60,069 nt of DNA from an uncultured Collinsella sp. (GTDB lineage: Bacteria; Actinomycetota; Coriobacteriia; Coriobacteriales; Coriobacteriaceae). Location: positions 1 to 60,069 of the forward strand of contig CAJLTA010000013.1 of the NCBI GenBank assembly GCA_905209455.1, in the 5' to 3' direction. The translations under genes were made by a program, and so were the position numbers. Every line of letters begins with the position of its first letter. The first letter of the stretch is position 1. Positions 1-8,015 of this stretch are shown in pieces. The notes under the pieces were generated by a model, which saw only the letters and a list, made by a program, of their open reading frames with translations, ran no database searches and was not told the origin of the DNA.

Positions 1-73
1 CGTTCGTCTAGCGGTTTAGGACGCCGCCCTCTCAAGGCGGAGATCACCAGTTCGATTCTGGTACGGGCTACCA
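1..73 (+). tRNA. tRNA-Glu (anticodon CTC), 5' end cut by window edge
   Basis: The anticodon stem-loop at 24-40 has five pairs around the loop CTCTCAA, giving anticodon CTC (31-33). The T-arm lies at about 48-62, the 3' acceptor strand ACGGGCT at 63-69, and CCA is encoded at 71-73. The 5' acceptor strand should be AGCCCGT, so the first four bases lie outside the window. An intrinsic terminator follows. Confidence 0.93.
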
Positions 74-83
74 CGCATCTGAT

Positions 84-116
84 ACCCGGTCTTCCCATGG
101 AAGGTCGGGTTTTTTT
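84..116 (+). terminator. Intrinsic terminator after tRNA-Glu
   Basis: A 12-pair stem (84-95 with 99-110, two G-T wobbles) closes on a three-base loop and runs into a T-tract at 110-116. It ends the tRNA-Glu transcript. Confidence 0.9.
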
Positions 117-224
117 ATTATCAAACAACCGTCTGCAATTCCCGTTTGAACCAGAGCTTTGCGTTCTGCTTATGGCCCTTGCGGGTACAATATCCAAGAT
201 ATTTTGACTGTTAGAAGGAGTCTC

Positions 225-1532
225 ATGACGGAGTCCTCTCAGCATACGTCTAAGCCCCAGGTCGAGGTTGAGGCCTCGGGCGGCGATGACAATAAGAGTG
301 CACGCCGCGGCGCCATCTTTATCGGCGTCGTGCTGGTTGGTTATATCGTCTATCTGGTGGTAACCGGGCAGATGGGACAGTTTTGGGCCGCTATGTCGAG
401 CGTCCAGGCGTCTTGGCTCGTTGTCGCGTGTCTTTGCATGTTCATGTATCTGTTCTTTGGCATTGTGGCCTATGCGATCGCTGTCTGGCTCGACCCCAAT
501 TCACCCGTCGGCATCCGCGACCTGATCTCGGTCGAGGCGAGTGGCATCTTCTTTGGCAACCTGACGCCCATGATGATGGGCTCGACTCCTGCCCAGATCT
601 ACCGCCTGACCAAGGCGGGCCAAAATGTCGGCGAGGCCGGAGCCACGCAGTTCACGCGCTTTATCGTGTACCAGTTTGGCCTCGTTGCCTGGGGCGCTAT
701 CCTACTGCCTGCTCGCATGCCGTTTTTTGCCGAGCGCTATGGCGACATGACGCTGCTGTGCGTCTTTAGCTTTGGCGGGCACTGCTGCATCTTGCTGGGC
801 ATCTTCGCCGTCGCGCTCATGCCTAAGACCGTCACGCGCGTCGCCCATTGCATCATCAATTGGCTCGAGCGCATAGGTGTCTCGGCCACTAAGATCGAGG
901 GTTGGCGCACGTTTGTCGACGGCGAGATCTACTCCTTCTCCGAGAAGTTCAAGCTTTCAGCCGGACATTTTTCTTCCATGCTGCTCACCGTGTTTATCAC
1001 CATGCTGCAGCTCGCGTTTTTCTATCTGGTGCCGTATTTCCTGATGCTTGCCTTTGGCCACCACGAGGTCGACTTTTTCTCGGTCATGGCCGCGAGCGCC
1101 TTTGTCCAGCTTCTGAGCTCTGCGGTCCCCTTGCCCGGTGGAACTGGTGGCGCTGAGGGTGGCTTTGCATTGTTCTTGGGTCATTTCTTTGGGTCGGCTT
1201 CGACCGCCGGCTATCTGCTGTGGCGCCTCATTACGTTCATTGCGCCGACCATTTTGGCTGCGCCCCTGCTGGGCCTTAAGAGCGCCCACAACGAGAGCAT
1301 CCATGCGCGCTGGGATCGCGTGATGCGCAAACTCGGCCGCACGTCTCAGACGCCCTCTGCGCCCACTAAGCCGCACCCCACGAATGCTGTTACCGTTGAT
1401 CCCAAGAAGCACGCTCAGAAGGCTTCTGGGGCTGCTAAGCCGGCTCATAAAGCCTATGTGCGCCAGACAGGCGATGGTATTCGCGTATCTCCGTCGGCAC
1501 TCAATAAGAAGAAGCGCCCTAAGTCGCAGTAG
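225..1532 (+). CDS. Flippase-like multispanning membrane protein (LPG synthase TM / YbhN family)
   Basis: A 435-residue integral membrane protein. An N-terminal polar segment of about 30 residues precedes roughly eight hydrophobic helices. Family signatures are NLTPMMMGSTPAQ near residue 110 and VPLPGGTGGAEGG near residue 305, typical of the UPF0104/lysylphosphatidylglycerol synthase transmembrane domain (AglD/YbhN type). The catalytic C-terminal domain of true MprF is absent; instead there is a basic Pro/Ala/Lys-rich cytoplasmic tail. The start at 225 is chosen over the longer frame because AAGGAG sits at 215-220, four bases upstream. A TACAAT box at 186-191 could be its -10. Family members are thought to move lipid-linked molecules; the substrate is unknown. 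Confidence 0.85.
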   Translation: MTESSQHTSKPQVEVEASGGDDNKSARRGAIFIGVVLVGYIVYLVVTGQMGQFWAAMSSVQASWLVVACLCMFMYLFFGIVAYAIAVWLDPNSPVGIRDLISVEASGIFFGNLTPMMMGSTPAQIYRLTKAGQNVGEAGATQFTRFIVYQFGLVAWGAILLPARMPFFAERYGDMTLLCVFSFGGHCCILLGIFAVALMPKTVTRVAHCIINWLERIGVSATKIEGWRTFVDGEIYSFSEKFKLSAGHFSSMLLTVFITMLQLAFFYLVPYFLMLAFGHHEVDFFSVMAASAFVQLLSSAVPLPGGTGGAEGGFALFLGHFFGSASTAGYLLWRLITFIAPTILAAPLLGLKSAHNESIHARWDRVMRKLGRTSQTPSAPTKPHPTNAVTVDPKKHAQKASGAAKPAHKAYVRQTGDGIRVSPSALNKKKRPKSQ

Positions 1533-1581
1533 GACAGTCGTGCGTTCTTCATGATGCGGGGCATATTTGTGCTGTATGGGG

Positions 1582-1605
1582 GATAATCCTCTTACGTAGA
1601 TTATC
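1582..1605. promoter_or_regulatory. Palindromic candidate operator of the TetR regulator
   Basis: GATAATC (1582-1588) and GATTATC (1599-1605) form a perfect inverted repeat with a 10-base spacer, 44 bp before the TetR start. GATAAT could also serve as a -10 box, so binding would block transcription. A short palindrome upstream of its own gene is the usual arrangement for TetR autoregulation. The assignment is inference. Confidence 0.5.
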
Positions 1606-1648
1606 TCTCATCTGTTGATGAATGCTCGCATATCGAAGGGACACGCCC

Positions 1649-2260
1649 ATGGCAACCAGCAAACCGCGTCTTGACCGCCGCATTGTTCGCAGCCGTAATG
1701 CCATCCTTTCCGCTTTCGAGCGCCTGCTCATGGAAAAGCCGCTGGCAGACATTACGGTGAGTGCCATCGCGCGCGAGGCCAATGTCGACCGCAAGACCTT
1801 CTACGTGCACTTTGGCACGGTTGACGGCCTGCTCGATGCCATTGCCGTCGATGTGGTGGAGATGATTGTCGACTCGGTCGAGAAAACGCTTGCTTCCATG
1901 GACGGTGACACCAACGAGCGCGCCCTGGGCGCGGCGGCGACCTTCTTTAAAACCGTAAACGAGGCGCTGTGCAACAACCTGGTGCTCAATCGTCAGCTGA
2001 TCGAGAATATTCCGCTCGATGATTTTATGGCTCGTCTTCGTGCGCCGCTCGAGCACGAGATTGCCGAGCGCGATCTGCTGCCACAAGGTCTCAAGGACGA
2101 GATGTTCGATTACTATCTGGCGTTTTTGCTGTCGGGTATCATCGGCATCTATCGCACGTGGGCACTGTCTGACGGATCGGTTCCTATCGAGCGCGTCTCT
2201 GAGGTCGCCAACGATCTGACTCTCAACGGCCTGTCGAGTCTGGAATCTCGCTTGGACTAG
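1649..2260 (+). CDS. TetR/AcrR family transcriptional regulator
   Basis: A 203-residue protein with an N-terminal helix-turn-helix: residues 15-60 include ITVSAIAREANVDRKTFYVHF, in which the VDRKTFYVHF recognition helix is typical of TetR. The rest is an all-helical ligand-binding domain of ordinary length. The start at 1649 follows GAAGGGA at 1635-1641. A palindrome at 1582-1605 may be its operator. The ligand and targets cannot be told from the sequence; the upstream membrane protein and the island to the right are the nearest candidates. Confidence 0.9.
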   Translation: MATSKPRLDRRIVRSRNAILSAFERLLMEKPLADITVSAIAREANVDRKTFYVHFGTVDGLLDAIAVDVVEMIVDSVEKTLASMDGDTNERALGAAATFFKTVNEALCNNLVLNRQLIENIPLDDFMARLRAPLEHEIAERDLLPQGLKDEMFDYYLAFLLSGIIGIYRTWALSDGSVPIERVSEVANDLTLNGLSSLESRLD

Positions 2261-2262
2261 GC

Positions 2263-2352
2263 CTAGTTGGGCTCGTCGGCGTGGAAATTCTTGTTCACGA
2301 GGTTCTCCGGCGCCTTGTAGACCTCGCCGGCGTAGGAGCTGTAGCCTGAGGA
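2263..2352 (-). pseudogene. Remnant of an IS3-family (IS150-type) transposase
   Basis: The minus strand reads about 29 codons, GSSGYSSYAGEVYKAPENLV and then NKNFHADEPN, ending at TAG (2263-2265). This matches the linker just before the DDE core in IS3/IS150 OrfB proteins (YSSYKGEV...NLL.R.F.A..PNEKW). A stop codon precedes it and the catalytic core is missing, so this is a decayed fragment. It abuts the TetR gene on one side and the B12 island on the other. Confidence 0.72.
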
Positions 2353-2381
2353 TCCTTAAAATAAAGTCCAGTTTATCCTTC

Positions 2382-3689
2382 TCACTCTAATTGGGAATCC
2401 TCCGATGCGCCTTCGCACGCTCGCACGACCTCGATACCATGCGAGCGTGCGAACTCGACGAGCTCTGCGTTGCGGGCGTTTATGGTGCCGAAGGCGGCGG
2501 GGCACACGATAAGGCGCGCACAGTGGACGAGGAGCTCTTTGGCGCGGGCTATGGTTTTATCCCCGATCGGCTCGAAGGCGCGCTCGGCCACGCATTCCGT
2601 CGCCAGGTCGCGCGCGAGCTCGCAGTCGATGTCCCCTTCGTGCAGAACGCCCGCGTAGAACGCCTTGCCCTGCCGGATGAGCTGGCGAAACACAGCCGAC
2701 CCCGTACCTGCGCCGGCGATGACGAACGTGTGCGCATCACCGTGTGGGCGCCCAATTTCCACGCTGCCGAAGCGCTCGTTGAAGGTGCCATGCTGAAGGC
2801 CGTAGAGCTCGCCAATTGTCTCGCGCGTGAATATGTCCTCGGGTGCGCCGGCGCGAAAGACCCGGCCGTCCTTCACGCAAATCACCTTGTCGGCGCTTTT
2901 CTGCGCGAGCTCGAGTTCGTGGATGGACATGATGACAGCCACATTCCGCGATTTCGCAAGGTGGCGAAGTATTCGCAGCAGGTCGATCTGGTAGCGGATA
3001 TCGAGATACGACGTGGGCTCGTCGAGCACGAGCACACGCGGATCCTGCGCGATGGCGCGTGCGAGCATGACGCGCTGGCGTTGCCCATCGCTTATCTGCA
3101 TGAAGTCGCGCTCGGCGAGCTCTTCCACATGTGCGGTTTTCATGGCCTCATCGACCCGACTATGGTCGTCGGGCGAGAGTGTGCCCATTCGCCCGGTGTA
3201 GGGATGCCTTCCCGCCTCTACGATATCGCGGCAGGTGAGGAGCTCGGTCCGGGGGCGATCCGTCAGCATAACGGCAAGGTTCCTTGCGAACTCCGCCGTC
3301 TTCCATCGGGAAATCTCCCGCCCGTCGAGCTCGACCGCGCCGGCAAGCGGTGCAAGATGGCGTGTGATGGTTTTCAAGATGGTCGACTTGCCCGAGCCGT
3401 TCGGCCCGATGAGCGCCACGACGTCGCCCGCGCGAACCTCCAGATCGACGACTTCGACTACGACCTTCTTGTCGTAGCCCGCCGTCAGGTCGCTTATGCG
3501 GAAAAGCGGCGCTCCGTCAGCCTGCGTTTCGACCGGGGTTTCGAGGTTCGACTCCGCTCGGAGGAGGCGTTCCGCGCGCAGTTCCGCACGAGCCGAAAGT
3601 GCCTTCTGGCGCTTTCGTGCGAGCTTTGGACTGTCTAAGCATGGAATGTCCCCTCCGAGCGTTTTGGGCTGCGGCACGAATTTCCCCAT
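2382..3689 (-). CDS. btuD: ABC transporter ATP-binding protein, cobalamin/iron-complex type, with C-terminal extension
   Basis: A 435-residue ATPase for the adjacent permease and binding protein. After an N-terminal basic extension of about 60 residues come Walker A GPNGSGKST (about 93-101), a signature-like ISDGQRQR, Walker B VLVLDEPTS, and the switch histidine in SIHELE. It belongs to the FecE/FhuC/BtuD class. It is much longer than the usual 250-270 residues because a second C-terminal domain of about 130 residues follows (PHGDAHTFVIAGAGTGSAVF and onward), which looks Rossmann-like with a glycine-rich loop. The start abuts the permease stop at 3690. Substrate is inferred as a corrinoid from the riboswitch and neighbours; heme or a siderophore remains possible. 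Confidence 0.85.
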   Translation of the reverse strand: MGKFVPQPKTLGGDIPCLDSPKLARKRQKALSARAELRAERLLRAESNLETPVETQADGAPLFRISDLTAGYDKKVVVEVVDLEVRAGDVVALIGPNGSGKSTILKTITRHLAPLAGAVELDGREISRWKTAEFARNLAVMLTDRPRTELLTCRDIVEAGRHPYTGRMGTLSPDDHSRVDEAMKTAHVEELAERDFMQISDGQRQRVMLARAIAQDPRVLVLDEPTSYLDIRYQIDLLRILRHLAKSRNVAVIMSIHELELAQKSADKVICVKDGRVFRAGAPEDIFTRETIGELYGLQHGTFNERFGSVEIGRPHGDAHTFVIAGAGTGSAVFRQLIRQGKAFYAGVLHEGDIDCELARDLATECVAERAFEPIGDKTIARAKELLVHCARLIVCPAAFGTINARNAELVEFARSHGIEVVRACEGASEDSQLE

Positions 3690-4730
3690 CTACCTCACCC
3701 GCTTCTTCAACATGAGTGCGATAACCACCGGCGCGCCGAAGATGGCGGTGACGGCGCTGATGGAAAGCTCGACGGGGGAGAACAGCGTGCGCGCGATCAA
3801 ATCGCAGCCCGCGCAGAAGATGGCGCCTCCCAAGAAGCACGCAGGAATCACGCGGATGGGCTTCGACGACTTTAGCGCCGACTTAACGAGATGCGGAACC
3901 GCGATGCCTACGAACGACACCGGACCAGCGAACGCGGTCACGCAGGCGGAGAGCATGCTCGCTAGAAGGACGAGCACCACGCGGAAGCGTGCGACGTTCA
4001 CGCCGACGCTTTTCGCGTAGGCTTCTCCCAGCTGGAAGGCGGAAAGGGGCTTCGATATCGCGAATACGCATGCGCTCACGGTGATCACCACGACCGCGAT
4101 GACCGCGATGTCGTCCCAGCTCGAACCCGAGAAGCTGCCCAAAGACCAGTTGTGCAGGTTCACGATGGACTGGTCGTCGGCGAAGGCGATGAGGAAGTTC
4201 GTCGCCGCCGAGCAGATGTATCCCACCATGACGCCCGCTACGATGAGCATGGCCATGGAACTTATGCGCCGTGCGATGAGGAGTACGAAGCCGATGGTGA
4301 TAAGCGAGCCCAGAAACGCTGCGGCCACCATGGCCGGCGAGGACATGGCCTGGTTCGCGCCCAGAAGTACGATCATCGTAAGCGCGACGACGAACTTTGC
4401 GCCTGAGGAGACGCCCAAGATGAACGGGTCGGCGATGGGGTTGTTGAAAAACGTCTGCAGCAGGAACCCGGAGAGCGAAAGTGCCCCGCCGAGAAGCACG
4501 GCTGAAAGCACGCGCGGCAGGCGAATCTCCCAGATGACCTGGCTTTCCATGGAATTGGCCGCGCCGCCCGAAAGGATGCCGGGGATGTGGTCTGCGGGCA
4601 CGAGCACGCTCCCGATGCACAGGTTGGTCCCGACGAGCACGATGAGGGCAACAGCGAGCAGCGCCGTCACGACGCGACACCGCGCGGCGCGCCCCGATTC
4701 GTCGTATGCCATGGAAAGTCGGCTTCTCAT
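3690..4730 (-). CDS. btuC: ABC transporter permease, FecCD/BtuC family
   Basis: A 346-residue polytopic membrane protein of normal length for the FecCD family. It has about nine to ten hydrophobic segments, an IWEIRLPRVLSAVLLGGALS motif near residue 65 and SFVGIAVPHLVK near residue 270, both hallmarks of BtuC/FhuB/FecC permeases. It would form the membrane channel for the lipoprotein encoded just upstream and be energised by the ATPase just downstream. A later start at MAYDESG is possible. The order binding protein, permease, ATPase is the usual operon order. Confidence 0.9.
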   Translation of the reverse strand: MRSRLSMAYDESGRAARCRVVTALLAVALIVLVGTNLCIGSVLVPADHIPGILSGGAANSMESQVIWEIRLPRVLSAVLLGGALSLSGFLLQTFFNNPIADPFILGVSSGAKFVVALTMIVLLGANQAMSSPAMVAAAFLGSLITIGFVLLIARRISSMAMLIVAGVMVGYICSAATNFLIAFADDQSIVNLHNWSLGSFSGSSWDDIAVIAVVVITVSACVFAISKPLSAFQLGEAYAKSVGVNVARFRVVLVLLASMLSACVTAFAGPVSFVGIAVPHLVKSALKSSKPIRVIPACFLGGAIFCAGCDLIARTLFSPVELSISAVTAIFGAPVVIALMLKKRVR

Positions 4731-4734
4731 GGTG

Positions 4735-6306
4735 CTAGCCGAGCTTCCTCAGATAATGGAAGTCGCTCGCGTCATCGCCGGCGAACGCCCCGTGCAGCTC
4801 GTCGATAATGTCGGCGGTAGAAGTCATCTGCTGGTACATGTCGGCGCTTGTGACCCAGACGTTGCCGTTCTTCACGGCTTTGAACTGCGACAATAGCGCG
4901 TTTTTGCCTACGAAGTCGTTCAAGGTGGCAACCGATTCGTCGATGGTGCCGTTGTAGACGATGATGTCGGCATCCTTCGCCGTCGCGTAGAAGCGCTCCA
5001 TTTCGAGCGTTACTGACGAACCTGACGTCGACGCCGTCTGCGCGTCATCGAGCGCGTAGCTGCCGCCTGCAAGCTCGATCATCTGCGCCACGTAGTCGCC
5101 TGCCCGCCGCGTGACGGCGGCCCCGTTCGAGTTAATGTAGAAATACGCCACGGTTTTACCTGAAGACGCGAGCCCCGACGTTTGCTCGACGCGGGCCTTC
5201 TGCTCGTTGAACAGGCGTGCGGCCTCGTCCTCCTTGTCGAACAGGACGCCGAAAAGCTTAATCCACTCTACGCGCCCGAGTGCTTCGGGCTCGCTCGACG
5301 ACTGTTCGGTGAGCACGACGAGCCCGAGCTTCTGCAGCTTTTCCTTCACATCGGGCGTGTGGTTGATCATGGTGTTCTCGATGGCGAGCGTGCAGCCCGA
5401 GGCCGATATTCGCTCGTAGTCGGGCGCGCTGTACTTGCCGCCGTAGGCGATCGCCCCACTTTCGAGCGCGCTTTTGAAGCCTGCGACCGAGCAATCGTCG
5501 GCCTTCGTGCCCGACATTAAGATATTGTCGTTCGCATCGAGCGCGTCGACCAGGCACATCGTCGCCGACGACACAAGGTACACCTTGTCGGCGGGGCGCC
5601 TTATGACCGCGATGTCGGAGCTCAACCCATCAGGTACCTTCGCATCCTGCGGCACCACGAGGAAGCGCTCCCCGTTCGAAACGCAGATAAGCCGCAAGCC
5701 GCCTTCGAACTCGTCGACAGTGAAGTGCTTGGCGTATTCAAGCTGAAGCGTCCCCGTCGGCTCCCAGCCGCAGCCCAAATCGGCGTTGTGGAAGTCGGCC
5801 GCGGCGCTTGAAGCCGTTCCCGCAGGGGAGCCGCCGCTTGCATCGTCGCCCGATTTCTCCTTTATGGTGGATGAGTCGAAGTAGAGCGTGTAGTCGATGG
5901 TGTGCGGCGTCGACATGGCGACGGTCTCGGCCGACACGGCGATGTCCTCGTCGAGCGTGACGGGTATCTCGAACGTGGAGTTGCCGCCGTCGTTTACGGG
6001 CGCGTAGTCCACGCCGTCGACGGTCATCTTGTCGTAGTTCGAACTCGACCAGGTGATGGTCGCGGTGTAGGTGTCGCCATCCTTCACAATTGTGGTGGGT
6101 GAGGCGATGCTTGCTCGCCCTGACCCGCCGGAAAGCGAGACGCTCACAGTGTATTCCTGAGAGCCCGCCGTGGCACCGGTCGCGTTCGAGCTCGCACTGC
6201 ACCCCGCGAAGGGAAGCGCGAGCAGGGCGACGAGAACGCAGGCGATCGCGCGTGCCGCGATGCTGCGGCGCTTCCTGTTTTCCCCCTTTGGAAGAATCGA
6301 CCGCAT
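4735..6306 (-). CDS. Corrinoid/iron-complex ABC transporter substrate-binding lipoprotein with N-terminal NEAT-like domain
   Basis: A 523-residue lipoprotein: basic N-terminus, hydrophobic stretch and lipobox LPFAGC place it on the outer face of the membrane. Residues about 45-150 form a beta-rich domain (YTVSVSLSGG..., F.IPVTLDED) that resembles the stand-alone lipoprotein encoded immediately upstream. Residues about 170-523 form a class III periplasmic-binding fold (SDIAVIRRPADKVYLVSS, EPEALGRVEWIKLFG). Typical BtuF proteins are about 270-320 residues, so the N-terminal domain is an addition. It probably captures a tetrapyrrole (cobamide, corrinoid precursor or heme) for the BtuCD-like pair. 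The ligand is inferred from the riboswitch and CbiK context. Confidence 0.82.
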   Translation of the reverse strand: MRSILPKGENRKRRSIAARAIACVLVALLALPFAGCSASSNATGATAGSQEYTVSVSLSGGSGRASIASPTTIVKDGDTYTATITWSSSNYDKMTVDGVDYAPVNDGGNSTFEIPVTLDEDIAVSAETVAMSTPHTIDYTLYFDSSTIKEKSGDDASGGSPAGTASSAAADFHNADLGCGWEPTGTLQLEYAKHFTVDEFEGGLRLICVSNGERFLVVPQDAKVPDGLSSDIAVIRRPADKVYLVSSATMCLVDALDANDNILMSGTKADDCSVAGFKSALESGAIAYGGKYSAPDYERISASGCTLAIENTMINHTPDVKEKLQKLGLVVLTEQSSSEPEALGRVEWIKLFGVLFDKEDEAARLFNEQKARVEQTSGLASSGKTVAYFYINSNGAAVTRRAGDYVAQMIELAGGSYALDDAQTASTSGSSVTLEMERFYATAKDADIIVYNGTIDESVATLNDFVGKNALLSQFKAVKNGNVWVTSADMYQQMTSTADIIDELHGAFAGDDASDFHYLRKLG

Positions 6307-6310
6307 GGCG

Positions 6311-6844
6311 TTACTTCAGTGCGTCGGCGCGCAGATCGACGCCGGCGGATTCGAATACGAGCGTGCGGTCGTACCACCGCTCCCTTTTAATGCTCCACGC
6401 GGCGCAGGCGGTGTCCTCGTCGAGCGCATCAACGGGCACGTCGTAGGTGTACTTGCCTTCCGCGTTTTCCACATAGGGGATGAAGTCGGCCTCGCTCGCG
6501 GCGGCAGCCTCGTCGCCCGTGCCCATGAAGAGCTTGCCGTAGCCCGTGCCGGAAAGTGTCATCACGCAGTGCATGGAGCCGTTTTCCACGATGAGCTGGG
6601 CGTCCACAATCCTGAACATGTTCGAGCTGGAATCTACGGTGATCGGATAGGTGCCGTCGGCCACCTTGTCGGCGGTGATGGGGGCAGCGCTTGCGTCCTC
6701 GGGCGCATCGGCCGCCTGTTCGGTTTTTTCCTGGGAATCGGCATCGCTTGCCTTTGCGCTGTCGATTGAATTTCCGCCGCAGCCGGCGAGCGAGAACGCG
6801 AAAAGCGCCGCCGAAAGGGCGAAGGCGAGGGTTTTCTTCAACAT
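6311..6844 (-). CDS. Small surface lipoprotein with NEAT-like beta domain
   Basis: A 177-residue lipoprotein with signal peptide and lipobox SLAGC, then an acidic Ala/Asp/Glu-rich linker. From about residue 60 comes one compact domain with DGTYPITVDSSS, LSGTGYGKLFMGTGDEA and YDVPVDALDEDTACAAW. The last part parallels F.IPVTLDED.AVSAE in the neighbouring binding protein, so the two domains look homologous. The start at 6844 is set by AAAGGA upstream. It lies 4 bp before the binding-protein gene. It may pass a tetrapyrrole or metal complex to the transporter. The family name is uncertain. Confidence 0.72.
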   Translation of the reverse strand: MLKKTLAFALSAALFAFSLAGCGGNSIDSAKASDADSQEKTEQAADAPEDASAAPITADKVADGTYPITVDSSSNMFRIVDAQLIVENGSMHCVMTLSGTGYGKLFMGTGDEAAAASEADFIPYVENAEGKYTYDVPVDALDEDTACAAWSIKRERWYDRTLVFESAGVDLRADALK

Positions 6845-6906
6845 GGAGGGGTTCCTTTCAATCGCTTCGACCGCCCGCGCCGTGCGGTGGGCGGGCGGGA
6901 TGCGAA

Positions 6907-6953
6907 TGCAACGGGCATGCGCCGTCAGTCGGGGAAGGCGCATGCCCGTTGCA
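6907..6953 (-). other. 17-bp-arm hairpin between cbiK and the transporter genes
   Basis: 6907-6923 and 6937-6953 are perfectly complementary around a 13-base loop, in the 144-bp gap between the cbiK stop and the lipoprotein start. There is no T-run on the minus strand, so it is more likely an mRNA processing or stability element setting cbiK against transporter expression than a full terminator. Confidence 0.6.
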
Positions 6954-6988
6954 CGGGGACGCGACCGGCGCCCCCGTGCGCGGCGAGT

Positions 6989-7915
6989 TTACAGCTTGGC
7001 GATGGCGTCGTCCACGTGCGAGACGTAGATGTCGTCGACCGCGACGTTCTGTCCCAGACCCTGGAGCAGGCACGTCACTTCGAAGCCGGCGGCCACGAAC
7101 TTCGCAGCCCAGCTGTCGGGGTCGGTCTCGTCTGCCATGTCGTTGTTCGCGTGGTCGCCCGCGACCACCATGAACGGCGCGAGCACGGCCTTCTTGTAGC
7201 CTGCGGCGCTCGCGGCGGCGATAACATCCTCGCAGGTCGGTTCAGCCTCGACGGTGCCGACGAAGAACTGCGTCAAGCCCTCGTTCTTAAACACTTCCTG
7301 CATCTTGGCATAGTCGGCGTTGGAATCGGCTTCGGTGCCGTGGCCCATGAGGCACAGCGCCGTCTTGCCGTCGTCGAAGGACGCCATGTTCTCCTTAATG
7401 GCTGCGGCCACCTTCTTGTAGTCGTCGTCGGAGGTGAGCAGCGGGTCGCCGAGCGAGATTTTGTCGAACTTGTCGGCGTACTTGTCGAGCTCGTCTTTCA
7501 CGTCGGTGTATTCCAGGCCACCCATGAGATGCGTCGGCTGCACGACGATTTCCTTCACGCCGTCTTCCACGCAGCGGTCGAGCGCCTCGGTCATGTTGTC
7601 GATCGTGATGCCGTCGCGCTTCTTCAGCTTGTCGATGATGATCTGCGCGGTGAAGGCGCGGCGGATGTCGTAGTCCTGCCAGTACTTCTCGCGGATAGCG
7701 TCTTCGATGGCGCCGATGGTGATGTGGCGCGAGTCGTTGTAGCTCGTGCCGAAGCTCGTGACGAGGATGACCGGCTTCACGGCCTTCTCCTTTTCACTCG
7801 ATTTTTCGGAACTTGCGGAGGTGTTGGAGCAGCCCGCGAGCGCGACTCCGGCGAGCGCGACGGCTCCGGTTGCTGCGGCGCTCATGAAGCCGCGGCGTGA
7901 CATCTGGTCGGACAT
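6989..7915 (-). CDS. cbiK: Exported sirohydrochlorin cobaltochelatase (CbiK, lipoprotein form)
   Basis: A 308-residue protein. An N-terminal twin-arginine-like SRRGF and lipobox LAGC indicate export and lipidation. The mature part is a class II chelatase of the anaerobic CbiK family: SFGTSYNDSR at the start, QPTHLMGGLEY mid-protein, and metal-binding histidines in LMGHGTEAD and VAGDHANND, matching the two active-site histidines of Salmonella CbiK. CbiK inserts Co2+ into sirohydrochlorin. An exported version is unusual but has precedent in the periplasmic CbiK of Desulfovibrio vulgaris. The start at 7915 follows AAAGGAAA. It is the first gene after the riboswitch. It may act in corrin synthesis outside the membrane, or as a tetrapyrrole/metal-binding partner of the transporter. 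Confidence 0.88.
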   Translation of the reverse strand: MSDQMSRRGFMSAAATGAVALAGVALAGCSNTSASSEKSSEKEKAVKPVILVTSFGTSYNDSRHITIGAIEDAIREKYWQDYDIRRAFTAQIIIDKLKKRDGITIDNMTEALDRCVEDGVKEIVVQPTHLMGGLEYTDVKDELDKYADKFDKISLGDPLLTSDDDYKKVAAAIKENMASFDDGKTALCLMGHGTEADSNADYAKMQEVFKNEGLTQFFVGTVEAEPTCEDVIAAASAAGYKKAVLAPFMVVAGDHANNDMADETDPDSWAAKFVAAGFEVTCLLQGLGQNVAVDDIYVSHVDDAIAKL

Positions 7916-7969
7916 GGTTTTTCCTTTCCTCGGTTTGCCGGTCCCCCGGCGACAGTTGCTTGTCGGCAC

Positions 7970-7999
7970 AAGCGAAAGAAAAGCGCACCCCTCGGGGTT
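7970..7999 (-). terminator. Expression-platform terminator of the cobalamin riboswitch
   Basis: On the minus strand ACCCC-GA-GGGGT (7987-7998) is followed by GCGCTTTTCTTTC. It sits between the riboswitch core and cbiK, so premature termination when cobalamin is bound is plausible. The stem is short. Confidence 0.45.
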
Positions 8000-8015
8000 C
8001 ACAAGGAGCTAACGC

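Noticed and set aside
2391..3638. 415-codon plus-strand frame opposite the BtuD-like ATPase
   Set aside because: The minus strand has intact Walker A, signature and Walker B motifs; the plus frame has none.
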